64,000 nucleotides of DNA, from NCBI RefSeq assembly GCF_000271845.1, contig NZ_JH719395.1, positions 1,198,466 through 1,262,465 of the forward strand. Direction: 5' to 3'. The stretch comes from Rhizobium leguminosarum bv. trifolii WSM2297. GTDB lineage: Bacteria; Pseudomonadota; Alphaproteobacteria; Rhizobiales; Rhizobiaceae. Below the pieces are notes generated by a model. The model ran no database searches. It saw nothing but the letters and a program-made list of their open reading frames with translations, and had not been told where the DNA came from. Positions 16,035-24,562 of this stretch are shown one piece after another. Within the stretch, counting starts at the first letter, position 1; each line of letters starts with the position of its first letter. A program made the position numbers and the translations under genes.

Positions 16035-17210
16035 TCAGGAACCGGAGACGACTTTCAGATTGCCGCCGTGGCTGCCGCCTGCGAAGATCTGCTTGCGACC
16101 AAATTCGTTGTTGAAGGCCAGGCGTTGCTGCTCGCGGGTGATGCCAAGCTCGGGGAAAAGCAGCTCGGCGACGCGATAGGCCTCTTCCAGATGCGGATAG
16201 CCGGAGCCGATCACCGTATCGATACCGATCTCTTGATATTCGCGCAGGCGCGCCGCGACCGTCTGCGGCGAACCGACCAACGCCGTGCCGGCACCGGCGC
16301 GCACCAGACCGACGCCGGCCCAAAGGTTCGGCGAAACCTCGAGCTTGTCGCGGCGGCCGCCGTGAAGGGCGGCCATGCGCTTCTGGCCGACCGAGTCGGA
16401 TTCGTGCACGAAGCGCTCCTGCGCCTCGCGGATCGTATCGTCGTCGAGATGACGGATCAGCCGCTCGGCCGCCTCCCATGCCTCTTCGTCGGTTTCGCGC
16501 ACGATGAAGTGCAGGCGGATACCGAAGCTCACCTCGCGGCCGCGCTCGGCGGCCGCCTTGCGCACCTTGGCGACCTTTTCGGCCACCTGCGCCGGCGGTT
16601 CGCCCCAGGTCAGATACTTGTCGACGCGGCCGACCGAAAAATCGATGCCGGCATCCGACGAGCCGCCGAAATAGAGCGGCGGGCGCGGGTTCTGCACCGA
16701 GGGAAAGCCGAGCCGCGCATTGGTTGCCTTGATGTATTTGCCGTCGAAGCTCGCCGTGCCCTTGTCCAGCAACTCCTCGAACACGGTGAAGAACTCCTCG
16801 GCATGGGCATAACGCTCGTCATGCTCGAGATGGATGCCGTCGCCGGCAAGCTCCGCCGGGCTGCCGCCGACGACGATGTTGAGCAGCAGACGGCCGTTGG
16901 AGATGCGGTCGAGCGTCGTCGCCAGACGCGCATAATAAGCAGGCGACGCCGTGCCGGGGCGGATCGCCACCAGGAACTGCAGCTTCTCGGTCTTGGCGGC
17001 AAGCGCCGCCGCCGTCACGAAGGATTCCTCGCAGGCAACCCCGGTCGGCAGCAGCACGCCGGAATAGCCAAGGCGGTCGACGGCCTGGGCGATCTGCGTG
17101 AGATAACCGATCTCGGGCGCGCGGTTGAGATCGGCGGAACCGAGATAGGTGCCGTCGCCCGACGTCGGGATGAACCAGAGGAAATTGATGGGATCGGATG
17201 CGGCGGTCAT
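16035..17210 (-). CDS. ssuD: FMNH2-dependent alkanesulfonate monooxygenase
   Basis: A 391-residue TIM-barrel enzyme of the bacterial luciferase family. It shows [16 protein letters not shown] at the N-terminus, [34 protein letters not shown], the insertion-loop region and [14 protein letters not shown]. It desulfonates C1-C14 alkanesulfonates to aldehyde and sulfite as a sulfur source, using FMNH2 from a separate reductase. No ssuE, ssuA, ssuB or ssuC gene is adjacent, so it stands alone. Its ATG overlaps the stop codon of a small upstream reading frame with adjacent Cys codons, which could couple its translation to cysteine supply. Confidence 0.9.
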   Translation of the reverse strand: MTAASDPINFLWFIPTSGDGTYLGSADLNRAPEIGYLTQIAQAVDRLGYSGVLLPTGVACEESFVTAAALAAKTEKLQFLVAIRPGTASPAYYARLATTLDRISNGRLLLNIVVGGSPAELAGDGIHLEHDERYAHAEEFFTVFEELLDKGTASFDGKYIKATNARLGFPSVQNPRPPLYFGGSSDAGIDFSVGRVDKYLTWGEPPAQVAEKVAKVRKAAAERGREVSFGIRLHFIVRETDEEAWEAAERLIRHLDDDTIREAQERFVHESDSVGQKRMAALHGGRRDKLEVSPNLWAGVGLVRAGAGTALVGSPQTVAARLREYQEIGIDTVIGSGYPHLEEAYRVAELLFPELGITREQQRLAFNNEFGRKQIFAGGSHGGNLKVVSGS

Positions 17211-17377
17211 GGAAACGGTCCTTTGTTGCGAAATTTTGAATCAGGTCGCGCGGCCAACCTGGCCCTTGGCAAGCGACGACAGCAGAATATGCCTGCGCGC
17301 CGCCGCTGCCGCGCGGATGCTTGGGAGGATCGCGAGGCGGCGGGAGGAGTGCCGGTTCTTTGTCTGCGCGTGAACAT
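17207..17377 (-). CDS. Candidate leader ORF with Cys-Cys, overlapping the ssuD start
   Basis: A 56-codon frame starting at ATG 17377 with AGGA eight bases upstream. It is very Arg-rich ([10 protein letters not shown]...) and contains Cys34-Cys35 in GIFCCRRLP. Its TGA overlaps the ssuD ATG as ATGA. A second frame in the same stretch (17417-17241, 58 codons, starting MARPAAIDRQ and ending GQVGRAT) also has an AAGGTGG site, so I cannot tell which, if either, is translated. The codon content and the coupling to a sulfur-scavenging gene suggest a regulatory leader peptide rather than a functional protein. Confidence 0.4.
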   Translation of the reverse strand: MFTRRQRTGTPPAASRSSQASARQRRRAGIFCCRRLPRARLAARPDSKFRNKGPFP

Positions 17378-17566
17378 CTGAAATATCCTGTCGATCGATG
17401 GCGGCTGGCCGGGCCATCAGGTGCCACCTTCGATCGCGAGAATATTGGCATAGACTACAAATTATATCGATAACATCAAGTTGCCATTGTCATCCGCTTC
17501 GAGGAATAATTTTTCCCGTTCCGGCGTTCGTCGGGAAGCGCCTGCTGATAGCGGCGGGTCTCGCCG

Positions 17567-17938
17567 CTACCGCTCCCGACGTTCGGCGGCCAGTCGCTCG
17601 CCAATAAAGCCGGCGCCGCCCGCAAGGCGCGTCGCAAGCAGGCTCTGGGGATCCACCACGCGCCAATAGGGTGTGACCGTCGAAACAAGCTCGCCCTTTT
17701 CCAGCGCGCCGAAGGAGATCTCGGCGATCGCCCGCAAATGCCGCTGCACAGTCACCGGGCAACAGGCGTCCGCCCCGTACTGGCTGGCCAGACGGCGGCG
17801 AAGGACGCCGCCCTCGGTGAAAACACCTGCCGGTGCCAATCGAATCTGCTCTGCGACCATCTGCTGCGATGGGATAAGCATCGACTGCATTCCACTGCGG
17901 CCTTTGCGCCGCTGCTTGATCATCGGAATTTCGCTCAT
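17567..17938 (-). CDS. Small protein resembling alkyltransferase-like (MGMT C-terminal) DNA-binding domains
   Basis: A 123-residue protein. GGGAGAC precedes ATG 17938. The sequence MVAEQIRLAPAG, LASQYGADACCPVT, RHLRAIAE and PYWRVVDP with a following LAGGAGFIGERLAAE resembles the DNA-binding half of O6-methylguanine methyltransferase-like proteins (PWWRV and aEG positions). It lacks the PCHR active-site cysteine motif, so alkyl transfer is unlikely. It could be an ATL-like damage-recognition protein or an unrelated winged helix. It is a single gene with a divergent dehydrogenase/AlkD operon upstream. Confidence 0.5.
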   Translation of the reverse strand: MSEIPMIKQRRKGRSGMQSMLIPSQQMVAEQIRLAPAGVFTEGGVLRRRLASQYGADACCPVTVQRHLRAIAEISFGALEKGELVSTVTPYWRVVDPQSLLATRLAGGAGFIGERLAAERRER

Positions 17939-18099
17939 GTCTCCCCCGGAAACATTGTCGTCCTGCTCAATCTAGCGTCCGAGCAAATGACGGCCACCCA
18001 CGGCGCGTCAATTGGAAGGAAGTCGGTCTTCACGGCTTTTCTGCTCCGGCCGTTTCGGTTAATCCTCAGGGCCTCGCACTCCCGATAAGGACAGGACAT

Positions 18100-18969
18100 A
18101 TGGCTAAAGTCGCATTCATCGGTCTCGGCGTCATGGGCTTTCCCATGGCCGGTCATCTGAAGACGAAGGGCGGCCACGATGTCACCGTCTACAATCGTAC
18201 GGCCGAAAAAGCCGCCGCCTGGGCAGAGAAATTCTCCGGCAAATCCGCCCCCACTCCAGCCGAGGCCGCCGCGGACGCCGATTTCGTTTTCGTCTGCGTC
18301 GGCAATGACGAAGATCTCCGGTCGGTGACATCAGGCAAGGACGGCGTCCTGCACGGCATGAAGCCGGATTCGGTGCTGATCGACAACACCACCGCCAGCG
18401 CCGAAGTCGCCCGCGAGCTTTATGCCGCCGCAAAAGAAAAGGGCGTCGACTTCATCGACGCTCCCGTCTCCGGTGGCCAGGCCGGCGCCGAAAACGGCGT
18501 CCTGACCGTCATGTGCGGCGGCGACGAGGCCGTCTTCGATCGTACCAGGCCCATCATCGACGCCTATGCCCGCATGGTCGGTCTGATGGGGCCGGCAGGC
18601 TCCGGCCAACTGACCAAGATGGTCAACCAGATCTGCATCGCCGGCCTCGTCCAGGGCCTTGCCGAAGGGCTGCATTTCGGTAAGCGCGCCGGCCTTGATA
18701 TCGAAAAGGTCGTCGAGGTGATCTCCAAGGGGGCCGCCGGCTCCTGGCAGATGGAAAACCGCCACAAGACCATGAACGCCGGCAAATATGATTTCGGCTT
18801 CGCGGTCGACTGGATGCGCAAGGATCTTGGCATCGTGCTCACCGAAGCCCGCCGCAACGGCGCCAAGCTGCCGGTTACCGCCGTCGTCGACCAATTCTAC
18901 GGCGACGTCCAGGCGATGGGCGGCAATCGCTGGGACACATCCTCGTTGCTCGCCCGCCTCGAAAAATGA
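18100..18969 (+). CDS. Beta-hydroxyacid dehydrogenase (3-hydroxyisobutyrate dehydrogenase family)
   Basis: A 289-residue NAD(P)-dependent enzyme. The N-terminal Rossmann fold starts with VAFIGLGVMGFPMAGHL, then TVYNRT, and the substrate-binding signature FIDAPVSGGQAGAENG follows near residue 125. The catalytic Lys lies in GQLTKMVNQICIAG (about 170). This is the general family of 3-hydroxyisobutyrate, tartronate semialdehyde and glyoxylate/succinic semialdehyde reductases; the exact substrate cannot be decided. AAGGACAGGACAT precedes the ATG. It overlaps the next gene by 4 bases. Confidence 0.87.
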   Translation: MAKVAFIGLGVMGFPMAGHLKTKGGHDVTVYNRTAEKAAAWAEKFSGKSAPTPAEAAADADFVFVCVGNDEDLRSVTSGKDGVLHGMKPDSVLIDNTTASAEVARELYAAAKEKGVDFIDAPVSGGQAGAENGVLTVMCGGDEAVFDRTRPIIDAYARMVGLMGPAGSGQLTKMVNQICIAGLVQGLAEGLHFGKRAGLDIEKVVEVISKGAAGSWQMENRHKTMNAGKYDFGFAVDWMRKDLGIVLTEARRNGAKLPVTAVVDQFYGDVQAMGGNRWDTSSLLARLEK

Positions 18970-19649
18970 TCACACCCGCCTCCGGCGCAGCCGACTTGAT
19001 CGCGCATCTCGAAACGCTGCGTTCGGAGGAGAATGTCGCCGGCATGGCGCGCTTCGGCATCGTCACCACACGCGCCCTCGGCATCTCCAATCCCGATATC
19101 AGGGCGATCGCCAGACGGGCGAAGAAGAATCACGCCAGAGCGGTCGAGCTCTGGCAAAGCGATATCCGTGAAGCCCGCCTGCTCGCACTCTGCACCGCCG
19201 AGCCGAAACGGTTGACGGCGGAAGAAGCCCGCAATTGGGCCAATGACTTCAGTTCGTGGGAGATCGTCGATTGCGCCGCCGATCTCTTCGTCGAGGCCCG
19301 GCTGGACGAACTCATCTCAGAATTCGCCGACGACGAGCGCGAATTTGTCAGGCGCACTGCTTTCGCCATGATCGCAGGTGCCGCCGTCCATCGCAAGAAC
19401 GAGCCCGACGCCATCATTCTTGCCTGGCTGCCGCTGATCAAGTCTCATTCCGGCGATTCTCGAAACTTCGTGCGCAAGGCGGTCAATTGGGCACTCCGCA
19501 GTATCGGCAAGCGCAATCTCGCCTGCCATGCACCGGCGCTCGTCCTTGCAAAGGCGCTGGCGGAAAGCGCTGACAAAACCGCCCGCTGGATCGGCAAAGA
19601 TGCCGTCAAGGAACTGGCCGGCGAAAAGCTGCTGGCACGGCTGAAATAA
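18966..19649 (+). CDS. DNA alkylation repair protein, AlkD-like
   Basis: A 227-residue all-helical HEAT-like repeat protein. The motifs FGIVTTRALGISNPDIRAIAR, LWQSDIREARLLALCTAEP, NWANDFSSWEIVDCAADLF and FVRKAVNWALRSIGKRN are those of the AlkD/DNA alkylation repair family, which removes N3- or N7-alkylpurines without base flipping. Its ATG overlaps the dehydrogenase stop (ATGA). A short ATL-like gene lies divergently upstream, so two candidate alkylation-response proteins sit within 2 kb. Confidence 0.85.
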   Translation: MITPASGAADLIAHLETLRSEENVAGMARFGIVTTRALGISNPDIRAIARRAKKNHARAVELWQSDIREARLLALCTAEPKRLTAEEARNWANDFSSWEIVDCAADLFVEARLDELISEFADDEREFVRRTAFAMIAGAAVHRKNEPDAIILAWLPLIKSHSGDSRNFVRKAVNWALRSIGKRNLACHAPALVLAKALAESADKTARWIGKDAVKELAGEKLLARLK

Positions 19650-19679
19650 GCGCATGCCGGTTCCAAGGCTGAAGCCTTC

Positions 19680-20576
19680 TCAATGCTGCCGGGATTTTTC
19701 CACCAGGAAATCGATCAGCACCCGCACTGCCGGCGGCATCCCCTTGGCGGTGGTAAAGACGATATAAAACTGGCTTTCCTCCGACTGCCAATCCGGCAGC
19801 ACCCGCACCAGCTTGCCGGCCTGGAGATCGGCTTCGCAGGCGCTTTCGAGCAAAAGCCCGAAGCCAACGCCGGCACGGGCGGCGTCGAGTATGGCGGTCA
19901 TGCTGCGGCAGGTGAGCCGCGGCTGATGCCGAATCACTCGTTTGGCGCCATTCGGCCCGATCAATTCCCAGCTGTGAAAAGACACCCATGACGTCATCGC
20001 CAGCGTCGGAAGGTCGGCCAGCTCGTCCACGCAATTCAGGCCGCCGATGCGCTCGACCAAAGATGGACTTGCGACGAGAATACGCCGCGCCCGGTCGAGC
20101 TTGCGCATCGTCAGGCTCGTCTGCGTCTCCGGCTCGTTGGTCGCCCTCACCTCAAGATCGATCCGTTCGTTGATGAGGTCGGCGCGCCGGTCGGAGCCGA
20201 TGATCTGCAATTTGATCTTCGGATAACGCTCCAGGAATTCAGGCAGGATTCCGCCGACCGAGATGTCGACGAGACCGAGCGGGCAGCCCATCCGCACCAC
20301 GCCTTGCGGATCGGATTGAGCCTCGCTGACGATTGACTTGGCGCGGTCGGCCTCCTGCAAAATAGTCTGGCATCTTTCGTAGAAAGCCTGGCCGATCTCC
20401 GTCACCCGGAAGTGACGAGTCGAGCGCTCTATGAGCCTTGCGCCAAGCCCGTCCTCGAGCCGGCTGACCCGCCTGCTCAGCTTCGAACGCGGTATCTTGA
20501 GATCGCGACTTGCAGATGCGAAGCCGCCGCTGGAGACGACAGCGGCGAAATAATAGTAGTCGTTGAGATCGTCCAT
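19680..20576 (-). CDS. LysR-family transcriptional regulator
   Basis: A 298-residue LysR protein. The N-terminal HTH (about 1-60) reads FAAVVSSGGFASASRDLKIPRSKLSRRVSRLEDGLGARL and is followed by the IERSTRHFRVTEIG linker. The C-terminal effector domain (about 90-290) resembles the DsdC/AaeR-like subgroup. It converges with the AlkD-like gene. No divergent target gene lies directly upstream, since the porin gene faces the same way 434 bp further on. Target and inducer unknown. Confidence 0.88.
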   Translation of the reverse strand: MDDLNDYYYFAAVVSSGGFASASRDLKIPRSKLSRRVSRLEDGLGARLIERSTRHFRVTEIGQAFYERCQTILQEADRAKSIVSEAQSDPQGVVRMGCPLGLVDISVGGILPEFLERYPKIKLQIIGSDRRADLINERIDLEVRATNEPETQTSLTMRKLDRARRILVASPSLVERIGGLNCVDELADLPTLAMTSWVSFHSWELIGPNGAKRVIRHQPRLTCRSMTAILDAARAGVGFGLLLESACEADLQAGKLVRVLPDWQSEESQFYIVFTTAKGMPPAVRVLIDFLVEKSRQH

Positions 20577-21010
20577 AAGAACAAGCTATCCGCGAGAAGG
20601 AATGAATGCCAGCCCCCTGCCAAAGGTTGTATCCCCTCACCAAAAAAGCTGTAATCACATTGTCGGCATTGGATTTTCTTTTCGCGACCTGTTGCGGCAA
20701 AGCCAGCCGGCGGCGAATACGGCCCATCCGCGCGACGATGCTATCGACAGATAAGCTCGCTTGAAAATTGAAATGGGAGTGCCTCAATAACAAGGCCGGC
20801 AAGAAGCCGGCGTGCGATCAGCAACGAACCGGTTCGGCTTACCTGAAAAGGTTTCTGAGAAGCGTTCAGAGGACTGTGCGTTAAAAACGCTGCAAGGACG
20901 GTCCGGCAGGGAAGACCGGACCCGTCCCCGTAGCTGATCGGAGGTCACTCGGATCAGAAACTGATTTGAAGTGCCCCCGGCCCGGAGACCGGGGGCATCC
21001 ACTAAGTGGA
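20577..21010. other. Gap downstream of the porin gene with several hairpins, no ORF
   Basis: The 434-bp gap holds the porin 3' end and the LysR promoter. Three stems are visible: GCCGGC-AAGAA-GCCGGC at 20791-20808, GGTCCGG with CCGGACC at about 20908-20930, and the likely porin terminator at 20973. The structured stretch 20790-20970 could be a long 3' UTR or a 3'-derived small RNA; I see no coding sequence. Confidence 0.45.
20973..20996 (-). terminator. Probable terminator hairpin of the porin gene
   Basis: GCCCCCGG (20973-20980) pairs with CCGGGGGC (20989-20996) just after the porin stop codon at 21011. The minus-strand tail ACTTCAAAT has few Us, so termination may be incomplete. Confidence 0.6.
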
Positions 21011-22036
21011 TTAGAACGAACGCTGCAGACGGAAGTAGCCCGTCGTGGAGTCGTCAGCATCTTCCGGATCGAGGTACTGAACCGAAGCCTTGGCGTAGAA
21101 GTTGTCGACGATCTGGTAATCAACCGTCAGACCAACCTTCCAGGCATCGCCACCGCTGAAGTCGTCGCCAGCAACGTAGTAGTCGCCGTAGTACTGGACG
21201 CCAGGAGTGATCTTGAGCTTGTCGGTTGCCTTGATAGCGTATTCGGCAGCGACAGCCCATTCAGCTGCGGAGTAGTACGAGTTCGGGCCGGAAGAGTACA
21301 CAGCAGCGAGGCCGAGCGTACCGGGACCGATGTCAACCGTACCCATAGCGCGGATTGCGCCGTCTTCGTTGTCGAAGTCCCAGCCGCCGGTGACCTGGTA
21401 GCTGAACGCACCGGCCGTGCCGCCAACGCCGAAGGCAACGCCAACGTTGTTAGGTTCTTCGTCCGTCTTGTAGAAGCCGTCTTCCAGCTCGTCGACGCTG
21501 ATGCCAGCGTAGAAGGTGCCGCTTTCGTACTGATAACGCAGCGAGTTGTGCAGCGTTACGATCGAGCCGATGTCGTCGGTTTCACCCGAGAGACCATCGT
21601 CCCACCAGCTGTAGAAGAGACCGGCGCGGAAGCCCGCGACGTCGAGGTAAGCGGAATCGAGGATGGCGTTCTGATCGGTGGCGTTGTCAGCATTGAACTG
21701 CATGACGATGACGCCGGTCAGCGGACCGTACTCGGTGTCGCTCTTGGCCGTGAACTGAACCTGACCGCGAGTGACGGCATCCCAGTCGGAGTCGTTACCG
21801 CGCGTCAGCGAATTGCCAACCCGATCGCCAACGTTAACCTGGAAACGGATGTAGCCTTCGATCTTGAGGCAGGTTTCGGTGCCCGGGATGTAGAAGTAGC
21901 CGGTGCCGTAAGCGTCGCAGACGCGAACATATTCAACCGGTTCCGGCTCAGCAGCAACGATAGCGTCAGCTGCAAGAACCGGCGTCGATGCAGCAAATGC
22001 TGCTGCTGATGCAAGCAAAACCATTCTGATGTTCAT
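21011..22036 (-). CDS. ropA: Alphaproteobacterial outer-membrane porin, RopA type
   Basis: A 341-residue beta-barrel porin. A signal peptide (MNIRMVLLASAAAFAASTPVLA-A) is followed by the conserved rhizobial porin start YVRVCDAYGTGYFYIPGTETCLKIEGYIR with two cysteines. Alternating amphipathic strands continue to a C-terminal strand ending YFRLQRSF, with Phe last as required for BAM-mediated assembly. It is trimeric in the outer membrane and passes small hydrophilic solutes. Base use is more AT-rich and codon-biased than its neighbours, consistent with very high expression. Rhizobia carry several paralogues, so the exact ropA copy is not certain. Confidence 0.88.
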   Translation of the reverse strand: MNIRMVLLASAAAFAASTPVLAADAIVAAEPEPVEYVRVCDAYGTGYFYIPGTETCLKIEGYIRFQVNVGDRVGNSLTRGNDSDWDAVTRGQVQFTAKSDTEYGPLTGVIVMQFNADNATDQNAILDSAYLDVAGFRAGLFYSWWDDGLSGETDDIGSIVTLHNSLRYQYESGTFYAGISVDELEDGFYKTDEEPNNVGVAFGVGGTAGAFSYQVTGGWDFDNEDGAIRAMGTVDIGPGTLGLAAVYSSGPNSYYSAAEWAVAAEYAIKATDKLKITPGVQYYGDYYVAGDDFSGGDAWKVGLTVDYQIVDNFYAKASVQYLDPEDADDSTTGYFRLQRSF

Positions 22037-22702
22037 TTACCAATCCATTCCTTTGTCGATCGGGGCTGGCTTCCAATCGGGTAGTCGATTTGAAGCCGGC
22101 CCAGTTTGAACAGCCATCTCGGCGTGCGGATCGATCGAACCGCCAAACCGTCATCCCATACACCGCCTTATCAAGCAATTCTCGATACACGTGAGATCGG
22201 CCAACCGAGGCTACTTTCCCCGTAAGCGTGATTTTTATACAACAATTTCAATTATCTAGGCCAAAGAACAAGCCAAGCGGCCCCGCGACGGAAATCCTCC
22301 ATCGCAAGCCGCAAACGCTATAACCCATCTGTCAAAATCTCCACCGTTCGACCCCCGTCGAACACAATGGTGAAGCGCATAAACTCTACCGCCGGCCAAT
22401 CAACACATACAAGGCAGCGGTTTAGAACATAGTGTCCTGAATTCGATACCAATGAGACGAAATGATGACACAACGCTCACGGGTTCCGGGTCAACATAGC
22501 CCCGTATTCGTTACCAGGCTATTTATTTTTTAGAATTTGGTGAAATTCAAGCGTTTTTTCGCTATTTCTAGGACTTTTCTGCAGTCTCGACCACATCATG
22601 CCTGGCGCCAGGATCGTGATCGGCGCAGGCAAACGTGGCCGGATTGCCTCAGGAACTCAATCCTGGCGCGATTCGCCGTGCGGCCGCAGGCCGCACGGTG
22701 GT
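22037..22702. other. Long AT-richer region upstream of the porin gene, no gene seen
   Basis: This 666-bp gap is relatively AT-rich for the window, especially 22190-22260 and 22500-22580, and probably contains an extended porin promoter and 5' UTR. Reading both strands gave no convincing ORF. A 10-bp hairpin (CCGTGCGGCC-GCA-GGCCGCACGG, 22676-22698) directly follows the stop codon of the Lrp gene and may end that transcript. Confidence 0.45.
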
Positions 22703-23197
22703 TCAGTCCTCGTTGGATTTGGCGTTGTCGAGAATCATGTAGTCGAGCGGCAGCTGCGTCGAATACTTGATCTGCTCCATCGCAAAGGCGGAGGAGACGT
22801 CGCGAATCTCGATCTTGGCGATCATCCGCTTATAAAAAGCGTCATAAGCGGCGATATCGGGCACGACGACTCGCAAGAGATAGTCGACATCGCCGCTCAT
22901 CCGGTAGAATTCCACCACCTCAGGGAATTCGGCGACCACCTCGGAAAAGCGCCGCAGCCATTCGATCGAATGGGTGGCCGTGCGAATCGACACGAAGACG
23001 GTGACTTTGGTGTTGACCTTCTCCGGATCAAGGATGGCGACTCGCCGCTTGATGACGCCGTCTTCCTCCATCTTCTGGATGCGCCGCCAGCAGGGCGTCG
23101 TCGAAAGACCGACTTTCTTTGCCAGATCGGCAACGGCAAGGGTCGAATCTTCTTGCAGCAGACGCAGTATTTTGCGGTCGAGGCGGTCCATGCGCAC
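22703..23197 (-). CDS. Lrp/AsnC-family transcriptional regulator
   Basis: About 164 residues. Start is GTG 23197 (AAAGGA five bases upstream) or ATG 23191, which would restore the usual MDRLDRKIL N-terminus. The HTH occupies about 5-55 (LDRKILRLLQEDSTLAVADLAKKVGLSTTPCWRRIQKME) and the RAM effector domain about 70-150 (VEFYRMSGDVDYLLRVVVPD). It is in the branch that usually regulates a linked amino acid catabolic or export gene, but the adjacent genes are DNA repair-like, so its target is not evident. Confidence 0.9.
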   Translation of the reverse strand: MRMDRLDRKILRLLQEDSTLAVADLAKKVGLSTTPCWRRIQKMEEDGVIKRRVAILDPEKVNTKVTVFVSIRTATHSIEWLRRFSEVVAEFPEVVEFYRMSGDVDYLLRVVVPDIAAYDAFYKRMIAKIEIRDVSSAFAMEQIKYSTQLPLDYMILDNAKSNED

Positions 23198-23261
23198 AAC
23201 AGTCCTTTCGAATTATTTTTCTTTGTATAACGCGATTCCGCACGGCGAAAAGAATTTTGTT

Positions 23262-23894
23262 TCAGGAAAGCAGTATTTTCGTCCGCTCTCGCAGGACCGG
23301 GAGCAGTTCATTCTCGAACCAGGGATTGCGCTTCAGCCAGCCGCTGTTGCGCCAGCTCGGATGCGGCAGCGGCAGCACCGCCGGCGACCGGCTAGACAGG
23401 AGGTTGACCCGCCATGCCCGCACCGTCTCGGTCATATTATCCAGCCGCTCGCCGGCCATATGCCAGGCCTGTGCATATTGGCCGATGACCAGCACCAGTT
23501 CGATCTGCGGCATCGCCGCAATCACCCTTTGCCGCCAGAACGGCGCGCATTCGCGGCGCGGCGGCAGATCTGCACCCTTGTCGTCATAGCCGGGAAAGCA
23601 GAAACCCATCGGCACGATGGCGAATCGGTCGCGGTCGTAGAAGCTTGCCCTGTCAACGCCGAGCCATGACCGCAGCCGGTCGCCCGAAGCATCGTCGAAC
23701 GGCAGGCCGCTCTCATGCACCCGAAGCCCGGGCGCCTGCCCGGCGATCAGGATGCGCGCAGTCGACGAAATCACGGCCACCGGCCGCGGCTCGTGCGGCA
23801 GCCGATATGCGAGACCTTTCGCCGGCGCGTCACGGCAGATGCGGCAGGAGGCGATCTCCAGTCGCAACATCTTCAGCGTGGCTTCGTCGGTCAT
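23262..23894 (-). CDS. Uracil-DNA glycosylase family protein
   Basis: A 210-residue protein starting at ATG 23894 (GGGAG seven bases upstream). The uracil glycosylase superfamily motifs are GQAPGLRVHESGLPFDD (motif 1, about 55-71) and HPSWRN (motif 2, about 178-183). A CRIC pair near residue 18 and two later cysteines (FCFPGYDD, ECAPFW) could bind a metal or cluster. It may remove uracil or a related base lesion, or be one of the non-glycosylase members of this fold. It lies four bases downstream of the thermonuclease-like gene, probably one transcript. Confidence 0.78.
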   Translation of the reverse strand: MTDEATLKMLRLEIASCRICRDAPAKGLAYRLPHEPRPVAVISSTARILIAGQAPGLRVHESGLPFDDASGDRLRSWLGVDRASFYDRDRFAIVPMGFCFPGYDDKGADLPPRRECAPFWRQRVIAAMPQIELVLVIGQYAQAWHMAGERLDNMTETVRAWRVNLLSSRSPAVLPLPHPSWRNSGWLKRNPWFENELLPVLRERTKILLS

Positions 23895-23898
23895 CGCT

Positions 23899-24456
23899 TC
23901 ACTCCCATCCGAAGATCCGTCTGATGAAGCGCAGCGGGCCGCCGGAATCGGAACTCTGGCGCGCATGGTCGCGCACATCGCGCGGCCGCTCGAAAGTCCC
24001 GGCCCAGAGCCCCGCCTTCGCCGCTCTCGCCTCGGCCTCCTCCCGGCCATAACCGCCATAGGAAATCGCCATGCCCTGGCGCACCATGGCGGCGTTTATG
24101 TCGCCGCCCACCCCGCTCCGGCAGATGACAAGCAGCCTGTCGTAGCGGTCGCGCCTGCTGCCCTGGCAAAGCGTACCCGATGCCATGACCATGCCCTGCA
24201 GCGCCTCGCGCGCCGCCCGCCCGCAGGCCCAGGCATGTCCCGCTCGCTCGCAGCTCTGGTTGAGTTCCGGTGCATCGATGCCTTCAAGGCGCAAGCGTGC
24301 GGCTCCCAAAGTCAGACTGTCGCCATCGGCAGCATGGAAAGCGCCCGCATGCTCGATCTTTGCTGCATCGTTGAACTTGGCGGCGATCAGCGCCAGGAGC
24401 GCCAGCAGGGCAAAAGCGGTCACGCCGTCGCGAATCAGGCGCAGGCTCTGTGTCAC
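23899..24456 (-). CDS. Thermonuclease (SNase-like) family protein, membrane-anchored
   Basis: A 185-residue protein. A membrane segment or uncleaved signal (about 12-27, TAFALLALLALIAA) is followed by an SNase-fold domain: GDSLTLGAARLRLEGIDAPELNQSC (about 45-70), the Arg in RRDRYDRLLVIC and INAAMVRQGMA. These give the Asp/Arg/Glu positions of staphylococcal nuclease. It would act outside the cytoplasmic membrane on nucleic acids, or be a nuclease-fold protein of another role. Its stop lies 4 bases before the uracil-glycosylase-like gene. Confidence 0.8.
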   Translation of the reverse strand: MTQSLRLIRDGVTAFALLALLALIAAKFNDAAKIEHAGAFHAADGDSLTLGAARLRLEGIDAPELNQSCERAGHAWACGRAAREALQGMVMASGTLCQGSRRDRYDRLLVICRSGVGGDINAAMVRQGMAISYGGYGREEAEARAAKAGLWAGTFERPRDVRDHARQSSDSGGPLRFIRRIFGWE

Positions 24457-24562
24457 GCTTTCGCCTCCTTAAAAAACAAATCCTTGGTAAAGATGGCAAA
24501 CATCTTCTTAAGAATTGTCGGTTAAGCTCTTATCCACCCTGGGATGAAGTTTCAACGTGCAC

